From Pseudomonadota bacterium (lineage in GTDB: Bacteria > Desulfobacterota > Desulfobulbia > Desulfobulbales > Desulfocapsaceae), in NCBI GenBank assembly GCA_018820855.1, contig JAHJNL010000067.1, positions 1 to 64,000 on the forward strand: a stretch of 64,000 bases of DNA. The letters run 5' to 3'. Below the pieces are notes generated by a model, which did not search any database, had not been told where the DNA came from, and saw nothing but the letters and a program-made list of their open reading frames with translations. Shown piece by piece: positions 1 through 8,876 of this stretch. How positions within the stretch are numbered: position 1 is the stretch's first letter; the number at the start of each line of letters is the position of its first letter. Made by a program: the position numbers and the translations under genes.

Positions 1-507
1 ATTAAAACGTCTTCGCTCTTCAAACTTGATCTGAATTTCCCGATCAATATAATTTCTGTTTGCCAGTTGCGTCAGGTTGTCCAGAAGAGCCAGCTTTTCA
101 AGTTCTTTTACTCTCAATTCATTGGCTGCCTGACTGCTGATATCCATAAACAACTCTATCCCACCGATTACTTTCTCGTTTTCATCGGTCAAGGTACTGA
201 CACGAACTGAAACAGGTATTCTGTGGCCATCCTTATGATGCATGTAAACTTCAGCTTCACGAGATCTTCCATCAGACATCGTTGCTGCTAGAGGACATAT
301 TCCGGTACAAAGACTATTTCCCTCACCATCAACGTGAGTGAGTATATTATCAGAACAGGATTTACCAATAACTTCGCTGGCAGAAAAACCGGAAATCTGT
401 TCGGCTGCCTTATTCCAATATCTCACGATCCTGTCTGTATCTACAATGTATAAGCCATCATGTAGATTTTCAATTATCCTGGCATAAGATGCCGCTTCCA
501 ATCGCAT
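1..507 (-). CDS. PAS-GGDEF diguanylate cyclase (partial, C-terminus off window)
   Basis: Reading the minus strand from an ATG at 507, preceded by GAGGAAG, gives a continuous frame to the window edge. The first ~115 residues are a PAS domain (NLHDGLYIVDTDRIVRYWNK..., ending in the usual GGIELFMDIS). A short coiled linker leads into the start of a GGDEF domain (LLDNLTQLANRNYIDREI). The GG(D/E)EF active site lies beyond the window, so cyclase activity cannot be confirmed. No membrane segment is seen in this part, so it looks cytosolic. A cyclase of this type would make cyclic di-GMP from GTP in response to the PAS signal. Confidence 0.85.
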   Translation of the reverse strand, partial: MRLEAASYARIIENLHDGLYIVDTDRIVRYWNKAAEQISGFSASEVIGKSCSDNILTHVDGEGNSLCTGICPLAATMSDGRSREAEVYMHHKDGHRIPVSVRVSTLTDENEKVIGGIELFMDISSQAANELRVKELEKLALLDNLTQLANRNYIDREIQIKFEERRRFN

Positions 508-822
508 TGCACTTCCTCTTATACTTTCTCAAAAAATTCTTTTTTAAACAAGCAGGGCTGCCCCTGTTTGAATTTTGTATCTATTCAGCTTATCGCCAGT
601 CACTGGAATCTGCAAACTCCTTTATGAAATATTTCACAACCCAGAAGTCGACAAAGTTAAGCAGCACCCTTTTATCTAGCAAGATGTCCCTTGAATCTTC
701 CTGGTTTTTCAAAAAAGCGGAAATCCCTCCTTTTTCTTTGTTTGAAGCAACCGAAAAGATGATATACTTAGATATAATTTTCTTCAGAAATACGTCATGT
801 TACAATTAATGAAGAGGTGCTG
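508..822. other. Intergenic region
   Basis: AT-rich divergent spacer of about 315 bp between the PAS-GGDEF gene and the exported protein at 823. An open frame runs through it on the plus strand but has no convincing start signal or family resemblance. No hairpin with a T-tract was seen. It presumably holds both divergent promoters. Confidence 0.5.
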
Positions 823-1362
823 ATGAAAAGTGTATCCCTTATCTTCCTGATAACAATTTGTATTTTTGCCTGTTCTGCTTTTGCCAACGACCAAACCACC
901 TTTATGGTTGTTCCTGTGGCCTGTAACAAGACCCAAGGCGATGCTGTGGCAGGTGACGTGCTGCAAGGCAAGACTTTTTCCAATAAGTATGCTGTAGGTA
1001 TCCTTGGCGCCATGCCCAATGCAGGCAAACAGATCGTCACACCAACAACTTCTAATCAAACAATAGCCAGAGGTTACCATGACGGGTCAGGCATGGTAGT
1101 TGGAGATGGAGACTTAAAAAATCTCTATATATTAAAAAATATAGATATTTACGGTGTGAAAGGGAGCCTCGGTGTATTCTGGGGATGTCGACTTGGTACT
1201 GACAGTTGGAACTCCACCGCATGCGGCATCGATTGTATTCAGTTTTCGGCCCTCGGTGCAGTCGGATGCACAAATTTCTGCAACGGGATTTCTAACCTCA
1301 TCAATGTTTACCTTCCATATAATCTCGGCGATTTCGTTTGTGGGGGGAATGGTGGACTTTAA
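823..1362 (+). CDS. Exported protein with a GDVLxGKTFSN...GYHDGSG repeat unit
   Basis: The ATG at 823 is preceded by GAAGAGG; the GTG six bases upstream is less well placed. Residues 1-21 form a Sec signal peptide (VSLIFLITICIFACSAFA). The middle carries one copy of a motif (GDVLQGKTFSNKYAVGILG, then TPTTSNQTIARGYHDGSG) that I recognise from long secreted proteins, often with DUF1566/Lcl-type domains. Here it is followed only by about 65 cysteine-containing residues, so the protein is much shorter than those relatives. It may be a truncated surface or pilus-associated protein. Function unknown. Confidence 0.65.
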   Translation: MKSVSLIFLITICIFACSAFANDQTTFMVVPVACNKTQGDAVAGDVLQGKTFSNKYAVGILGAMPNAGKQIVTPTTSNQTIARGYHDGSGMVVGDGDLKNLYILKNIDIYGVKGSLGVFWGCRLGTDSWNSTACGIDCIQFSALGAVGCTNFCNGISNLINVYLPYNLGDFVCGGNGGL

Positions 1363-1396
1363 CTGAGGTATATATGAAAAAAAAAACAGGTCGCAG

Positions 1397-1825
1397 TTAA
1401 CCGCTAAGTATCCGTTTGTAACGAATTTCAATTTCAGAAATTTTATCCCACATACCATCCAATTCCTCGTCACTCAGTTCATCATTGAAATAACTGGCAT
1501 AGTATCTTAACTCCTGTTTAACATTTTCGACAAAATCCCTTTTCTCGAAATACTTGCCTTGAGTAAGAAACAGAATGTCGAGATCATCCTGCCTATCGAT
1601 TAAAAAGGAATCCAGGTTGCTCAACCTGAATAGAAAAGCCTGTAAGTCTGCATCAAATTTCTGATTAACCTGAGGCGATTCTCGGGCAAACCATTCTCCG
1701 AAAACCTGGCACAAAGCCTCTAATTCCTCAGGTGGCAGCTGTTTTTTCTCTTCAGATGTCAGTCTGTTCCAATCCTCTATAGTTTTCTTCTTTTTTCCGC
1801 TCACGTGATCCGATTTTCTGTTCAT
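1397..1825 (-). CDS. Hypothetical cytosolic protein, 142 aa
   Basis: Charged protein starting with a lysine-rich segment (GKKKKTIEDWNRLTSEEKKQ) and predicted almost entirely helical, with no signal peptide or membrane span. The acidic C-terminal half (FNDELSDEELDGMWDKISEI) looks like a helical bundle or partner-binding domain. It converges on the exported-protein gene at 1362 with a 34-bp gap. No Shine-Dalgarno is obvious before the ATG. I do not recognise the family. Confidence 0.55.
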   Translation of the reverse strand: MNRKSDHVSGKKKKTIEDWNRLTSEEKKQLPPEELEALCQVFGEWFARESPQVNQKFDADLQAFLFRLSNLDSFLIDRQDDLDILFLTQGKYFEKRDFVENVKQELRYYASYFNDELSDEELDGMWDKISEIEIRYKRILSG

Positions 1826-2094
1826 TTTAAATTCTGCTCAAGGCTCAAAAGGAAACAGCCTGCTATCTTTGTAATGTATGTGATTTGGAAGAGTGAATCA
1901 AAGTAAAGGGTATTTTTCTATCATGTTATGATGTTCCAGATTCCAACTGTTATGTCGCCGCCCCCACGAGTCGTTAAAAAACTCTTCAAAGTCAGATTCT
2001 TGACTTTGAATTTTGCAACTGATAGCGTCAGGTATGAGAATTATTTCCGCCTTCATTTTGATTGGTACGCTATTAACCGTTTTTATCTAAAAAA

Positions 2095-3489
2095 ATGCAA
2101 TCACAGATAATACAAAAAGCGAGTATATTATATGACCTCACCCGTTACAGCGAGGTTGTAATTCTGCTGAAAGAAGAGACAACAACACGCCTTGAAGACG
2201 TTCGCGGTGCCTGGTTCTATTCTGCCTCTTTGATGATGCTTGACCACATGCAGGATGCACTCAAAGCTGCTGAGCAGGGATTACGAAACAGCCCTGAGTT
2301 TTATCCGCTGCTCCTCTTACGATCAGAGATGTATAAACAACTTGGACTCTACTCGAAAGCAGCCGATGACATACAGCATGCCCTGAGGATTGCACCCGAA
2401 GATCCTGATTGTCATATTATGGCAGGATCTGTCTCTCTGACCGCCGACCGATACGATCTGGCCATCAAACATGCGCAAAAGGCACTTTCCTTGACACCGA
2501 AAAGTGTTGATGCCCGGCTCGTTAAAGCATCGGCACTTTTTCAGCAGGGTCATGACCAGCAAGCACGGGAACTCGCGCAGGAAGCACTCAGTCTAGAACC
2601 GGACCATCCTGAAATTATGGGGTTTATAGCCGGACTGACTGAAAACCGTGCAGACAAAATCATATTACTTGGTAAAGCATTACGGCTTGACCCCACTGAC
2701 AAGGCGCAACAAAAAGAGTTCCGGCAGCATACATCTGATCTAAAACGAGATGTTGCTTCAGCTGCTCTACTCATGGCTGCCGGAATAGGTGTTTGGCTTT
2801 TCATGCCTCAGGAACAGGAACACGTTTTCTTCACAATCTTGCCTGTAGTTGGCCCCATGCTCTTGCTGTACTATTCCAGATATCTTTGGCTGGCGTCTCT
2901 CATGCTCTTTACTGGACTGCTGCTTACTATAATACATGATCCTGACTTTTTCCATGCGGGATGGCAGCTAGAGTCACTCGCAACAAATCTATTTTATCTG
3001 CTGTTTCTTGCAGGTTTTTCACTCTTCGCAGCGTTCATCATGGTAAACTTACGAATTATTTTTAGAGTTTCCAGCGCTGCACTCAAGGAGAAATGGCAAC
3101 AATATATTCGAGCACGAAGAGTTAATCTAGAAGCTGAATATCTTGCAGAGCTTGTCATATCAAGACGAACATACTTCTATCTGATCGGGGCTGTGCTCAT
3201 CCCGCTGATGAATATAATCGCTCATCATTTTCCCCCTGAGCTTTTCTGGTCATGCTTTTTATTGTCTTTTGCCGGTTTCTCCCTTGCGCTTGTCCTTCTT
3301 GTGGGCCTATCCCTGTTTCAATCAGTGTTCCCCACGCTCCTCTATGGCTTTTTCACGATACTGGTTACCCTGTTAGCTGGGGCTCTGCTGGACAACACGA
3401 TCACAACATTCACAGCACTTTTTATTGGCGCAGCAGTAGCTACCCATCTGACCTACCTGAATAGTGCAGGGCTCAAACACAGGAAATAA
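2095..3489 (+). CDS. TPR protein with C-terminal multi-span membrane domain
   Basis: The first ~200 residues form about five tetratricopeptide repeats (for example GLYSKAADDIQHALRIAPED and RYDLAIKHAQKALSLTPKS). After a basic helix, about eight hydrophobic segments follow in pairs from residue 220 to the end (LLMAAGIGVWLFM, VVGPMLLLYYS, LFYLLFLAGFSLFAAFIM, IGAVLIPLMNIIA, and so on). A cytosolic TPR platform tethered to the inner membrane is the simplest reading. It is 6 bp upstream of an AAA+ ATPase gene, so the two are probably co-translated and may form a complex. The start is the only ATG near the beginning and lacks a clear ribosome-binding site. Confidence 0.75.
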   Translation: MQSQIIQKASILYDLTRYSEVVILLKEETTTRLEDVRGAWFYSASLMMLDHMQDALKAAEQGLRNSPEFYPLLLLRSEMYKQLGLYSKAADDIQHALRIAPEDPDCHIMAGSVSLTADRYDLAIKHAQKALSLTPKSVDARLVKASALFQQGHDQQARELAQEALSLEPDHPEIMGFIAGLTENRADKIILLGKALRLDPTDKAQQKEFRQHTSDLKRDVASAALLMAAGIGVWLFMPQEQEHVFFTILPVVGPMLLLYYSRYLWLASLMLFTGLLLTIIHDPDFFHAGWQLESLATNLFYLLFLAGFSLFAAFIMVNLRIIFRVSSAALKEKWQQYIRARRVNLEAEYLAELVISRRTYFYLIGAVLIPLMNIIAHHFPPELFWSCFLLSFAGFSLALVLLVGLSLFQSVFPTLLYGFFTILVTLLAGALLDNTITTFTALFIGAAVATHLTYLNSAGLKHRK

Positions 3490-3495
3490 AGAGTT

Positions 3496-4890
3496 ATGGA
3501 CAGGAAAGAACTGCAAGAATTTATAGATGTTTTCAAGGCAACTCCTGCAAATACCGCTTTTGCCGAGCTGATCATCAAACAACTGAAACAAAATGATTCT
3601 GAAAATGAGCTGAAAGAGTTCCTGTTATCTCCCGATCTGCAAGAGCTGATTGACAAATCGCTCTCCATTGCACGCGAAAAAGGCATGCTGTATGTGGAAA
3701 TGGAGCAGTTTGCCAAAGCAGCCGGCTGTTTCAAAACATGCCTGACTTTTCCTGAATTAACAGATGCTGAAAAACGGGAAATCCTCCATCTTCTTTGGCA
3801 CTGCCTGCTGGCTACCCGGCAATTTCAGGAGCTGGATAACTACATGCAGCAGTTGCAGGAAGAATATCCGGATACAGACCACTCGGACCTGGAATCGGCT
3901 CTCACCAAGATGCGTGCTGAACAGGATGATGGGGTTGAGCAACCGGTAAAGAAGCCTATTGAAACAGGAGAACTGACAGATTTCAAGGCGATTGCCAAAG
4001 AAAATCTGGGTATAACCTTTGAGGATGTCGGTGGCCTGGAAGAGCTCAAGCATGCGGCCAGGATGAAGATAATCAAGCCTTTTCAACACCCGGAACTCTT
4101 TAAAAAATACGGCAAAAAGGCTGGTGGAGGAATCTTATTATATGGCCCGCCTGGCTGCGGCAAAACGTTTTTTGCAAGAGCAATTGCCGGAGAATGTGAG
4201 GCTGACTTTTTCAATCTCGGTATTCATGATATCCTTGATATGTGGATGGGAAACAGCGAGCGCAATGTACATAACCTTTTTGAAGCAGTTCGAAAATCCG
4301 CACCGGCCATACTCTTTATCGATGAAATTGACGCACTGGGGAGAAAACGAGAACTGACACGCTACTCCTCGCTGACGGGTGTCATCAATGCCTTTCTCAC
4401 TGAAATGGATGGCCTGCATGGGAGTAACGAAAATATTCTTGTCATTGGTGCCACTAACGTCCCCTGGGATGTTGATAATGCATTCAAGCGCCCCGGCAGA
4501 TTCGATACGCTCTTCCTTGTTCCGCCCCCTGACTGTACAGGCAGAGAGGAAATCCTCCTCAAACAGATGCAGAATCGACCGGCCGCTGCAATTGACTACA
4601 CCTATCTTGCCAACCACACCGAACGGTTTTCCGGGGCAGATCTTGCGGGCCTGGTTGAAAAGGCAACAGAGCAGGTGCTTGAAGAAGTTATGGAAACAGG
4701 CCTGGAACGTGAAATCCAGATGTCTGATTTTTTTCTGGCATTGAACACATGCAAAGGAACTATCAGCGAGTGGATATCAATGGCAGAGAATTATATTGAA
4801 TTTGCCAACCAGGATGGACAGTACAACGATTTAAAAACAATTATTCAAGGTAAAGAGAAGATTAAAGGTAAAAAACTGGGCTTTTTTTGA
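3496..4890 (+). CDS. AAA+ ATPase, Cdc48/FtsH-like single module with helical N-domain
   Basis: Residues 1-165 are helical and TPR-like; 170-420 form one classical AAA module. Visible motifs: Walker A GPPGCGKT (217-224), Walker B ILFIDEIDAL (272-281), the sensor-1 segment GATNVPWDVD (Asn321), and arginine fingers in KRPGRFD (Arg332, Arg335). The C-terminal helical lid contains FSGADLAGLVEKA. No zinc-protease motif HExxH follows, so this is not FtsH; a remodelling or unfolding role is likelier. It is coupled to the membrane TPR gene just upstream, which may recruit it to the membrane. The substrate is unknown. Confidence 0.88.
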   Translation: MDRKELQEFIDVFKATPANTAFAELIIKQLKQNDSENELKEFLLSPDLQELIDKSLSIAREKGMLYVEMEQFAKAAGCFKTCLTFPELTDAEKREILHLLWHCLLATRQFQELDNYMQQLQEEYPDTDHSDLESALTKMRAEQDDGVEQPVKKPIETGELTDFKAIAKENLGITFEDVGGLEELKHAARMKIIKPFQHPELFKKYGKKAGGGILLYGPPGCGKTFFARAIAGECEADFFNLGIHDILDMWMGNSERNVHNLFEAVRKSAPAILFIDEIDALGRKRELTRYSSLTGVINAFLTEMDGLHGSNENILVIGATNVPWDVDNAFKRPGRFDTLFLVPPPDCTGREEILLKQMQNRPAAAIDYTYLANHTERFSGADLAGLVEKATEQVLEEVMETGLEREIQMSDFFLALNTCKGTISEWISMAENYIEFANQDGQYNDLKTIIQGKEKIKGKKLGFF

Positions 4891-5222
4891 TCGATATTCT
4901 ACGTAAGATGCTCAATACTTTTCTTATTCTGTTTTTTAAATCAGACACTCTGCAGCAATGCTTCATTTTTTTCAATTTCATCATATTCTATTTATTTTCA
5001 TACTGTTATACCATCAATGAGCTGTATTCGTTCAACCGACTTGGCCGGAGTGAAAATTCAGAAATAATGGCAATGAAAATAATAACTACCACCGAAGTTT
5101 GACTCACCTCCGGAATTAATGCATACTCAATTATAAAGGAGCTGAAGCCCATTGTTCCCTCATTCTGACATGGAGCGTCTGTTCCGGGCAAGCTATTGAA
5201 GTCCCCCCCAAAAAAAACAACC
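4891..5222. other. Intergenic region before the FIST gene
   Basis: About 330 bp, AT-rich in its first half. The run of T at the end of the AAA gene lacks a strong stem. A ribosome-binding-like AAAGGAG at about 5138 leads only to a very short frame. No RNA motif recognised. Confidence 0.4.
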
Positions 5223-6380
5223 ATGATGATTTCACAAACAGATTTGCCAGACAGAAAAAACAGCACGTCACCACGATTGAAGGTGCGACAGGGCATATCC
5301 ATGCAGCCGGATGCTGACGAGGCAGTCTGCGACCTGGCAGCTCAGATTAAGCAGCCGAACACCCAGATCTGCCTGGTTTTTTTTTCTGAGGAATATGATC
5401 CGCAACAACTTGGCCAGGCATTGAAAAAACATCTTCCCGGCCCCGTGATTGGTTGCACAACTGCTGGGCAGCTCTCAGAGGTGGGATTCCAGCGTGGTGG
5501 CATCTCAGGTGCGTCCCTGGCCAGCGACGAACTTACAGCCACCCCTTATCTGATTCATCCCCTTTCCTCACAGGCTGAGCAGGTGGCCGGAATTGCCAAA
5601 GACATTCAGAAACGGCTCTCTCTCAACACCTTGCCGGCATTTGGTTTTTTGTTGGTGGACGGACTATCGATGAAAGAAGAGCAACTGATTTCAGCTCTGT
5701 ATATGGCACTCGGCAATGTGCCGATTGTCGGCGGTTCGGCTGGTGACAGCCTGAAATTCAAACAAACCTTCGTGTATTACGACGGTGAGCTGTTGCATGA
5801 TGCTGCAGTCCTCACCCTGTTTTTAACCACCCTGCCATTCCAAGTCTTCAAACATCAGCATTTCCTGCCTTCCAGCACGAGACTCGTGGTTACGGAGGCG
5901 ATTCCTGACAAACGTCTCGTCAAGGAGATCAATGGTGAACCCGCGGCAGAAATCTACGCTCAGTTGATCGGAAAAACCGTCGACCAACTCAATTCTGCCG
6001 TATTCTCTCGACATCCCCTGATGCTCCGTATCGGCAACGATTACTATGTACGTGCAATTTCCAATATTGAGGCGGACTGTGGTCTGAAGTTTTTCTGCGC
6101 CATCGACACCGGACTTGTGCTCACCATAGGGCAGGGAGATTGTGCATTTGAGTCCCTGAGTCGTGATCTGCAGAGGGTAAGACAGGATTTGGGAGTCCCG
6201 GCAATCATTATCGGCTGCGACTGCATTCTCAGACGGCTTGAAATGGAGGCGCAAGGTATCGACAACAATATAGGCAAGCTTCTGGCCAAGAACAAAGTTG
6301 TAGGCTTCAGCACCTATGGCGAACAGATTAATTCCGTGCATGTCAACCAGACTTTCACAGGAGTCGCAATTACAGGGTAA
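5223..6380 (+). CDS. FIST (N and C) sensory domain protein
   Basis: The protein matches the FIST domain pair: the N-terminal half has the alternating strand/helix core with VIGCTTAGQLSEVGF and VDGLSMKEEQLISAL, then IVGGSAGDSLKFKQTFVYYD; the C-terminal half ends with GCDCILRRLE and the characteristic VVGFSTYGEQ and NQTFTGVAI. FIST domains are thought to bind small ligands such as amino acids and feed signal-transduction proteins. There is no membrane span, so it is cytosolic. The frame is open from a TTG at 5196; I prefer the ATG at 5223 (or 5226), although neither has a strong ribosome-binding site. The gene is 3 bp from a sensorless histidine kinase, its probable partner. Confidence 0.85.
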   Translation: MMISQTDLPDRKNSTSPRLKVRQGISMQPDADEAVCDLAAQIKQPNTQICLVFFSEEYDPQQLGQALKKHLPGPVIGCTTAGQLSEVGFQRGGISGASLASDELTATPYLIHPLSSQAEQVAGIAKDIQKRLSLNTLPAFGFLLVDGLSMKEEQLISALYMALGNVPIVGGSAGDSLKFKQTFVYYDGELLHDAAVLTLFLTTLPFQVFKHQHFLPSSTRLVVTEAIPDKRLVKEINGEPAAEIYAQLIGKTVDQLNSAVFSRHPLMLRIGNDYYVRAISNIEADCGLKFFCAIDTGLVLTIGQGDCAFESLSRDLQRVRQDLGVPAIIIGCDCILRRLEMEAQGIDNNIGKLLAKNKVVGFSTYGEQINSVHVNQTFTGVAITG

Positions 6381-6383
6381 TAT

Positions 6384-7451
6384 ATGAGCGAACAAGACGA
6401 TAGCGCTGTCATTGCAAAACTTCAAGCCAAGCTGAAGGCACAGCAGAAGACCATAGAAGTCCTCATGAACGCTGCAGAGCAGCGCACTTCGGAGGGGCCG
6501 TCTGCAATGGAACTGCTCTCACAAAATCTCAATATGGAACGAATCATTCAGCAGAAGACCGAAATCCTGCAGCGGCAGGGAGAAGAGTTAAAGAAGACCT
6601 TGCAAGCTCTGCAACTCAGCCAGACACGATTGCTCCAGGCCCAGAAACTTGAGTCCGTAGGTCAGCTTGCCGCCGGTATTGCCCACGAGATCAACACCCC
6701 GACCCAATTCATCAGCTCAAATATCGACTTTCTCAAAGACTCTTTTATGAATGTCAAGCATCTGATCGATACCCTGCAGAAGGTACTACAGACCATTGTC
6801 CAGGGGGCTGCAATACCAGAGACAGGCCGGGAGGCCGAAAAGCAGTTGGAGGAACTTGACTGGAATTATCTGAAAGAAGAGATTCCTGCGGCAATTCAAC
6901 AGTCTCAAGAAGGAATCAAACGGGTCACAACCATCGTTCAGGCGATGAAAGAATTTTCCCACCCCGGCAGTAAGGAAAAAGCCTTTTACGATCTGCATAA
7001 AATCCTGGAAACCACGATTACCGTTGCCAGCAATGAATGGAAATATTGTGCTGAAATTGTGACCCATCTTGACGAAAATTTTCCTCTGGTTTTTTGCCTT
7101 GCAAATGAAATAGGTCAGGTTTTTCTCAATATCCTGATTAATGCCTCCCATTCCATTGCCAGCAAAAATAGAGACAGTAGTGAAAAAGGGCTAATCACCA
7201 TATCCACCCGTCACGCCCCTGAGTATGTTGAGATCTGCATAGAGGACACGGGAATCGGTATACCGGAAGACATTCGGTCCAGAGTCTTTGATCCCTTTTT
7301 CACCACGAAAAGTGTCGGGAAAGGGACTGGCCAAGGACTTGCTATCTCTCATGATGTCATTGAAAACAAACATGGAGGCACTCTCAGTTTCACTTCAGAA
7401 GCAGGCAAGGGAACAGTCTTTACAATACAATTACCCATCAACATGAAATAG
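6384..7451 (+). CDS. Soluble sensor histidine kinase, partner of the FIST protein
   Basis: N-terminal ~85 residues are a coiled coil with no membrane span and no recognisable sensor. The H-box [14 protein letters not shown] places the phosphorylated His at about residue 101. A long four-helix insert follows. The C-terminal ATPase domain shows the N box ([10 protein letters not shown]), the G1 box ([11 protein letters not shown]), FDPFFTTK and the G2 box ([11 protein letters not shown]). It starts 3 bp after the FIST gene, so the two are almost certainly one transcript. The likely scheme is FIST ligand sensing passed to this kinase. No response regulator is adjacent; the nearest REC domain is on the opposite strand at 8877-9974. 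Confidence 0.9.
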   Translation: MSEQDDSAVIAKLQAKLKAQQKTIEVLMNAAEQRTSEGPSAMELLSQNLNMERIIQQKTEILQRQGEELKKTLQALQLSQTRLLQAQKLESVGQLAAGIAHEINTPTQFISSNIDFLKDSFMNVKHLIDTLQKVLQTIVQGAAIPETGREAEKQLEELDWNYLKEEIPAAIQQSQEGIKRVTTIVQAMKEFSHPGSKEKAFYDLHKILETTITVASNEWKYCAEIVTHLDENFPLVFCLANEIGQVFLNILINASHSIASKNRDSSEKGLITISTRHAPEYVEICIEDTGIGIPEDIRSRVFDPFFTTKSVGKGTGQGLAISHDVIENKHGGTLSFTSEAGKGTVFTIQLPINMK

Positions 7452-7643
7452 AGCGTTAGGGTCCCTGGTGTCAGGAAAAGACCAAAACTCATCCCCCTGG
7501 ACATCACGTCAAAAAGAGTCAACAGGGAGAAGAGACAAAACCGGGAAAGGGTCAGTCGCCTTTTTCGAATTTCTTATAACCTGTCGCCCGAACGCGGGAA
7601 TACCACTCCCTATACATTATTTCCCGACGCCTGAGCTTAGCGC

Positions 7644-8102
7644 TTATGTGCTGATTTCCATAATAAGGACTCTTTCATCACGAAAGTCCACTTCGTCTAT
7701 TACCTCCCAGCCCAACTTAGCATACATTTTTTCCTGAGTAGAGGTACAGAGATAGAGTTTTTTAATTTTGAAGTTTTTTGCCTTTGCAACAGCAGCGTTC
7801 ACTAAAAATGTGCCAATTCCCCGGTTGCGATAAGTTGGCTCGACATATAAACTGCCAAGCCATGGAGAAAGATCTCTTCTTGTTGGAGGATCGAACAGCA
7901 TAAGATTGAAGGTGCCAACCAACTTCTCCCCGTTGAGCGCGACGTAATTAATTGGGATCTTATCGATATTGTTGAATGTTTCCAGTTTCTCGCAAACAGT
8001 TGCACGACTGCTGCCCGCTGTTTTTATACCCCATTCGAGATAGAGCCACTCGGCCACTTGATCTAAATATTCAGGCTTTTGTTTAAGTGCAAATAGTTCC
8101 AT
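7644..8102 (-). CDS. GNAT family N-acetyltransferase
   Basis: A 152-residue single-domain protein with GNAT architecture. Strand beta-4 (SPWLGSLYVEPTYR) runs into the acetyl-CoA-binding motif A (RNRGIGTFLVNAAVAKAK), and motif B contains LYLCTSTQEKMYAKLGWEV. It would transfer acetyl from acetyl-CoA to an amine on an unidentified small molecule or protein. It is preceded by a 44-bp repeat shared with the neighbouring cytosine deaminase gene, which raises the possibility of a gene-cassette origin. Confidence 0.85.
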   Translation of the reverse strand: MELFALKQKPEYLDQVAEWLYLEWGIKTAGSSRATVCEKLETFNNIDKIPINYVALNGEKLVGTFNLMLFDPPTRRDLSPWLGSLYVEPTYRNRGIGTFLVNAAVAKAKNFKIKKLYLCTSTQEKMYAKLGWEVIDEVDFRDERVLIMEIST

Positions 8103-8119
8103 ATCACTTGCCGGATTAA

Positions 8120-8163
8120 CAGGGAACGCACCAGTTCATCCGGTGTGTTTTTTGTTAGCACGC
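8120..8163 (-). repeat. 44-bp repeat, copy A, upstream of the GNAT gene
   Basis: This stretch aligns without gaps to 8767-8810; by my count 32 of 44 bases match, including CAGGGA, the 12-mer CAGTTCATCCGG, a T-run and a terminal CTAA...GCG-type end (on the minus strand GCG..CTAA). CCGGAT at 8111-8116 is inverted at 8138-8143. Each copy lies within about 30 bp of the start codon of a small minus-strand gene. The layout resembles an integron attC site or another cassette junction, but it could also be a shared promoter or leader element. Confidence 0.5.
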
Positions 8164-8301
8164 TGTTTCTGTCCCGAAAGTAACTTCAACGGACTAACTC
8201 TACCCATTTTTTATGAAATTCTGCTTTTTCAACAGAGTGTTGAATTGGTCAGACCCGTCCTTCGAGGCTCTTGGACAGTTATGGTTCAATCCCTCCATAA
8301 A

Positions 8302-8739
8302 TCATTTTCCAATATCTTCGTCCCAAATCTCAGGATTTTTTTGAATGAATTCTGCCATAAGGTCTTTACACTCTTGACTATCAATAAAGACTAATTCTAC
8401 TCCTCTTGATCTTAAATAATCTTCGGGACCTTTAAAGGTTTCATTCTCTCCAATGACCACTTTGGGAATGCCGTAAAGAAGAACAGTTCCACTGCACATA
8501 TCACAGGGAGACAAGGTAGAGTAAAGAGTAGATTTTCTATAATCAGCAGCCGTTAAGCGACCTGAATTTTCCAAACAGTCCATTTCTGCATGTAACACAG
8601 CACTTTTCTTCTGAACTCGCTGGTTATGCCCCCGTCCGATAATTTTTCCGTCATTAACCAATACAGAACCTATCGGAATGCCACCTTCAGACAAGCCTTT
8701 TTTTGCTTCTTCTATAGCAGCCATCATAAATTCATCCAT
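8302..8739 (-). CDS. Cytosine deaminase, fungal FCY1-like zinc enzyme
   Basis: The 145-residue protein has the cytidine-deaminase fold zinc motif: HAE (His50, Glu52 as proton shuttle) and SPCDMC (Cys79, Cys82). The overall sequence closely follows the pattern I remember for yeast cytosine deaminase, for example IPIGSVLVNDGKIIGRGHNQ, TLYSTLSPCDMCSGTVLLYG and the C-terminal WDEDIG. That suggests hydrolysis of cytosine to uracil and ammonia for pyrimidine salvage. Bacterial CodA belongs to another superfamily, so this is a distinct and possibly transferred gene. A guanine or other base deaminase is the alternative. Confidence 0.85.
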   Translation of the reverse strand: MDEFMMAAIEEAKKGLSEGGIPIGSVLVNDGKIIGRGHNQRVQKKSAVLHAEMDCLENSGRLTAADYRKSTLYSTLSPCDMCSGTVLLYGIPKVVIGENETFKGPEDYLRSRGVELVFIDSQECKDLMAEFIQKNPEIWDEDIGK

Positions 8740-8766
8740 CTAATATATACCCCTTACTCTGCCTGA

Positions 8767-8810
8767 CAGGGAGATCGTCAGTTCATCCGGTTATTTTTTG
8801 ATTAGAGCGC
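8767..8810 (-). repeat. 44-bp repeat, copy B, upstream of the cytosine deaminase gene
   Basis: Second copy of the repeat at 8120-8163, with identical spacing between the CAGGGA and CAGTTCATCCGG blocks (12 bp) and from CCGG to the terminal CGC (20 bp). It ends 28 bp before the deaminase ATG at 8739. It is less palindromic than copy A. Confidence 0.5.
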
Positions 8811-8876
8811 TTTTTTAAACCTATACAAATGGTTGCCAATGACCAAGTTAACAAAAAAACACCCCTCCTGGCCTGG

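Noticed and set aside
489-809. 106-codon plus-strand frame
   Set aside because: Starts antisense to the beginning of the PAS-GGDEF gene and runs through AT-rich spacer; no ribosome-binding site or domain.
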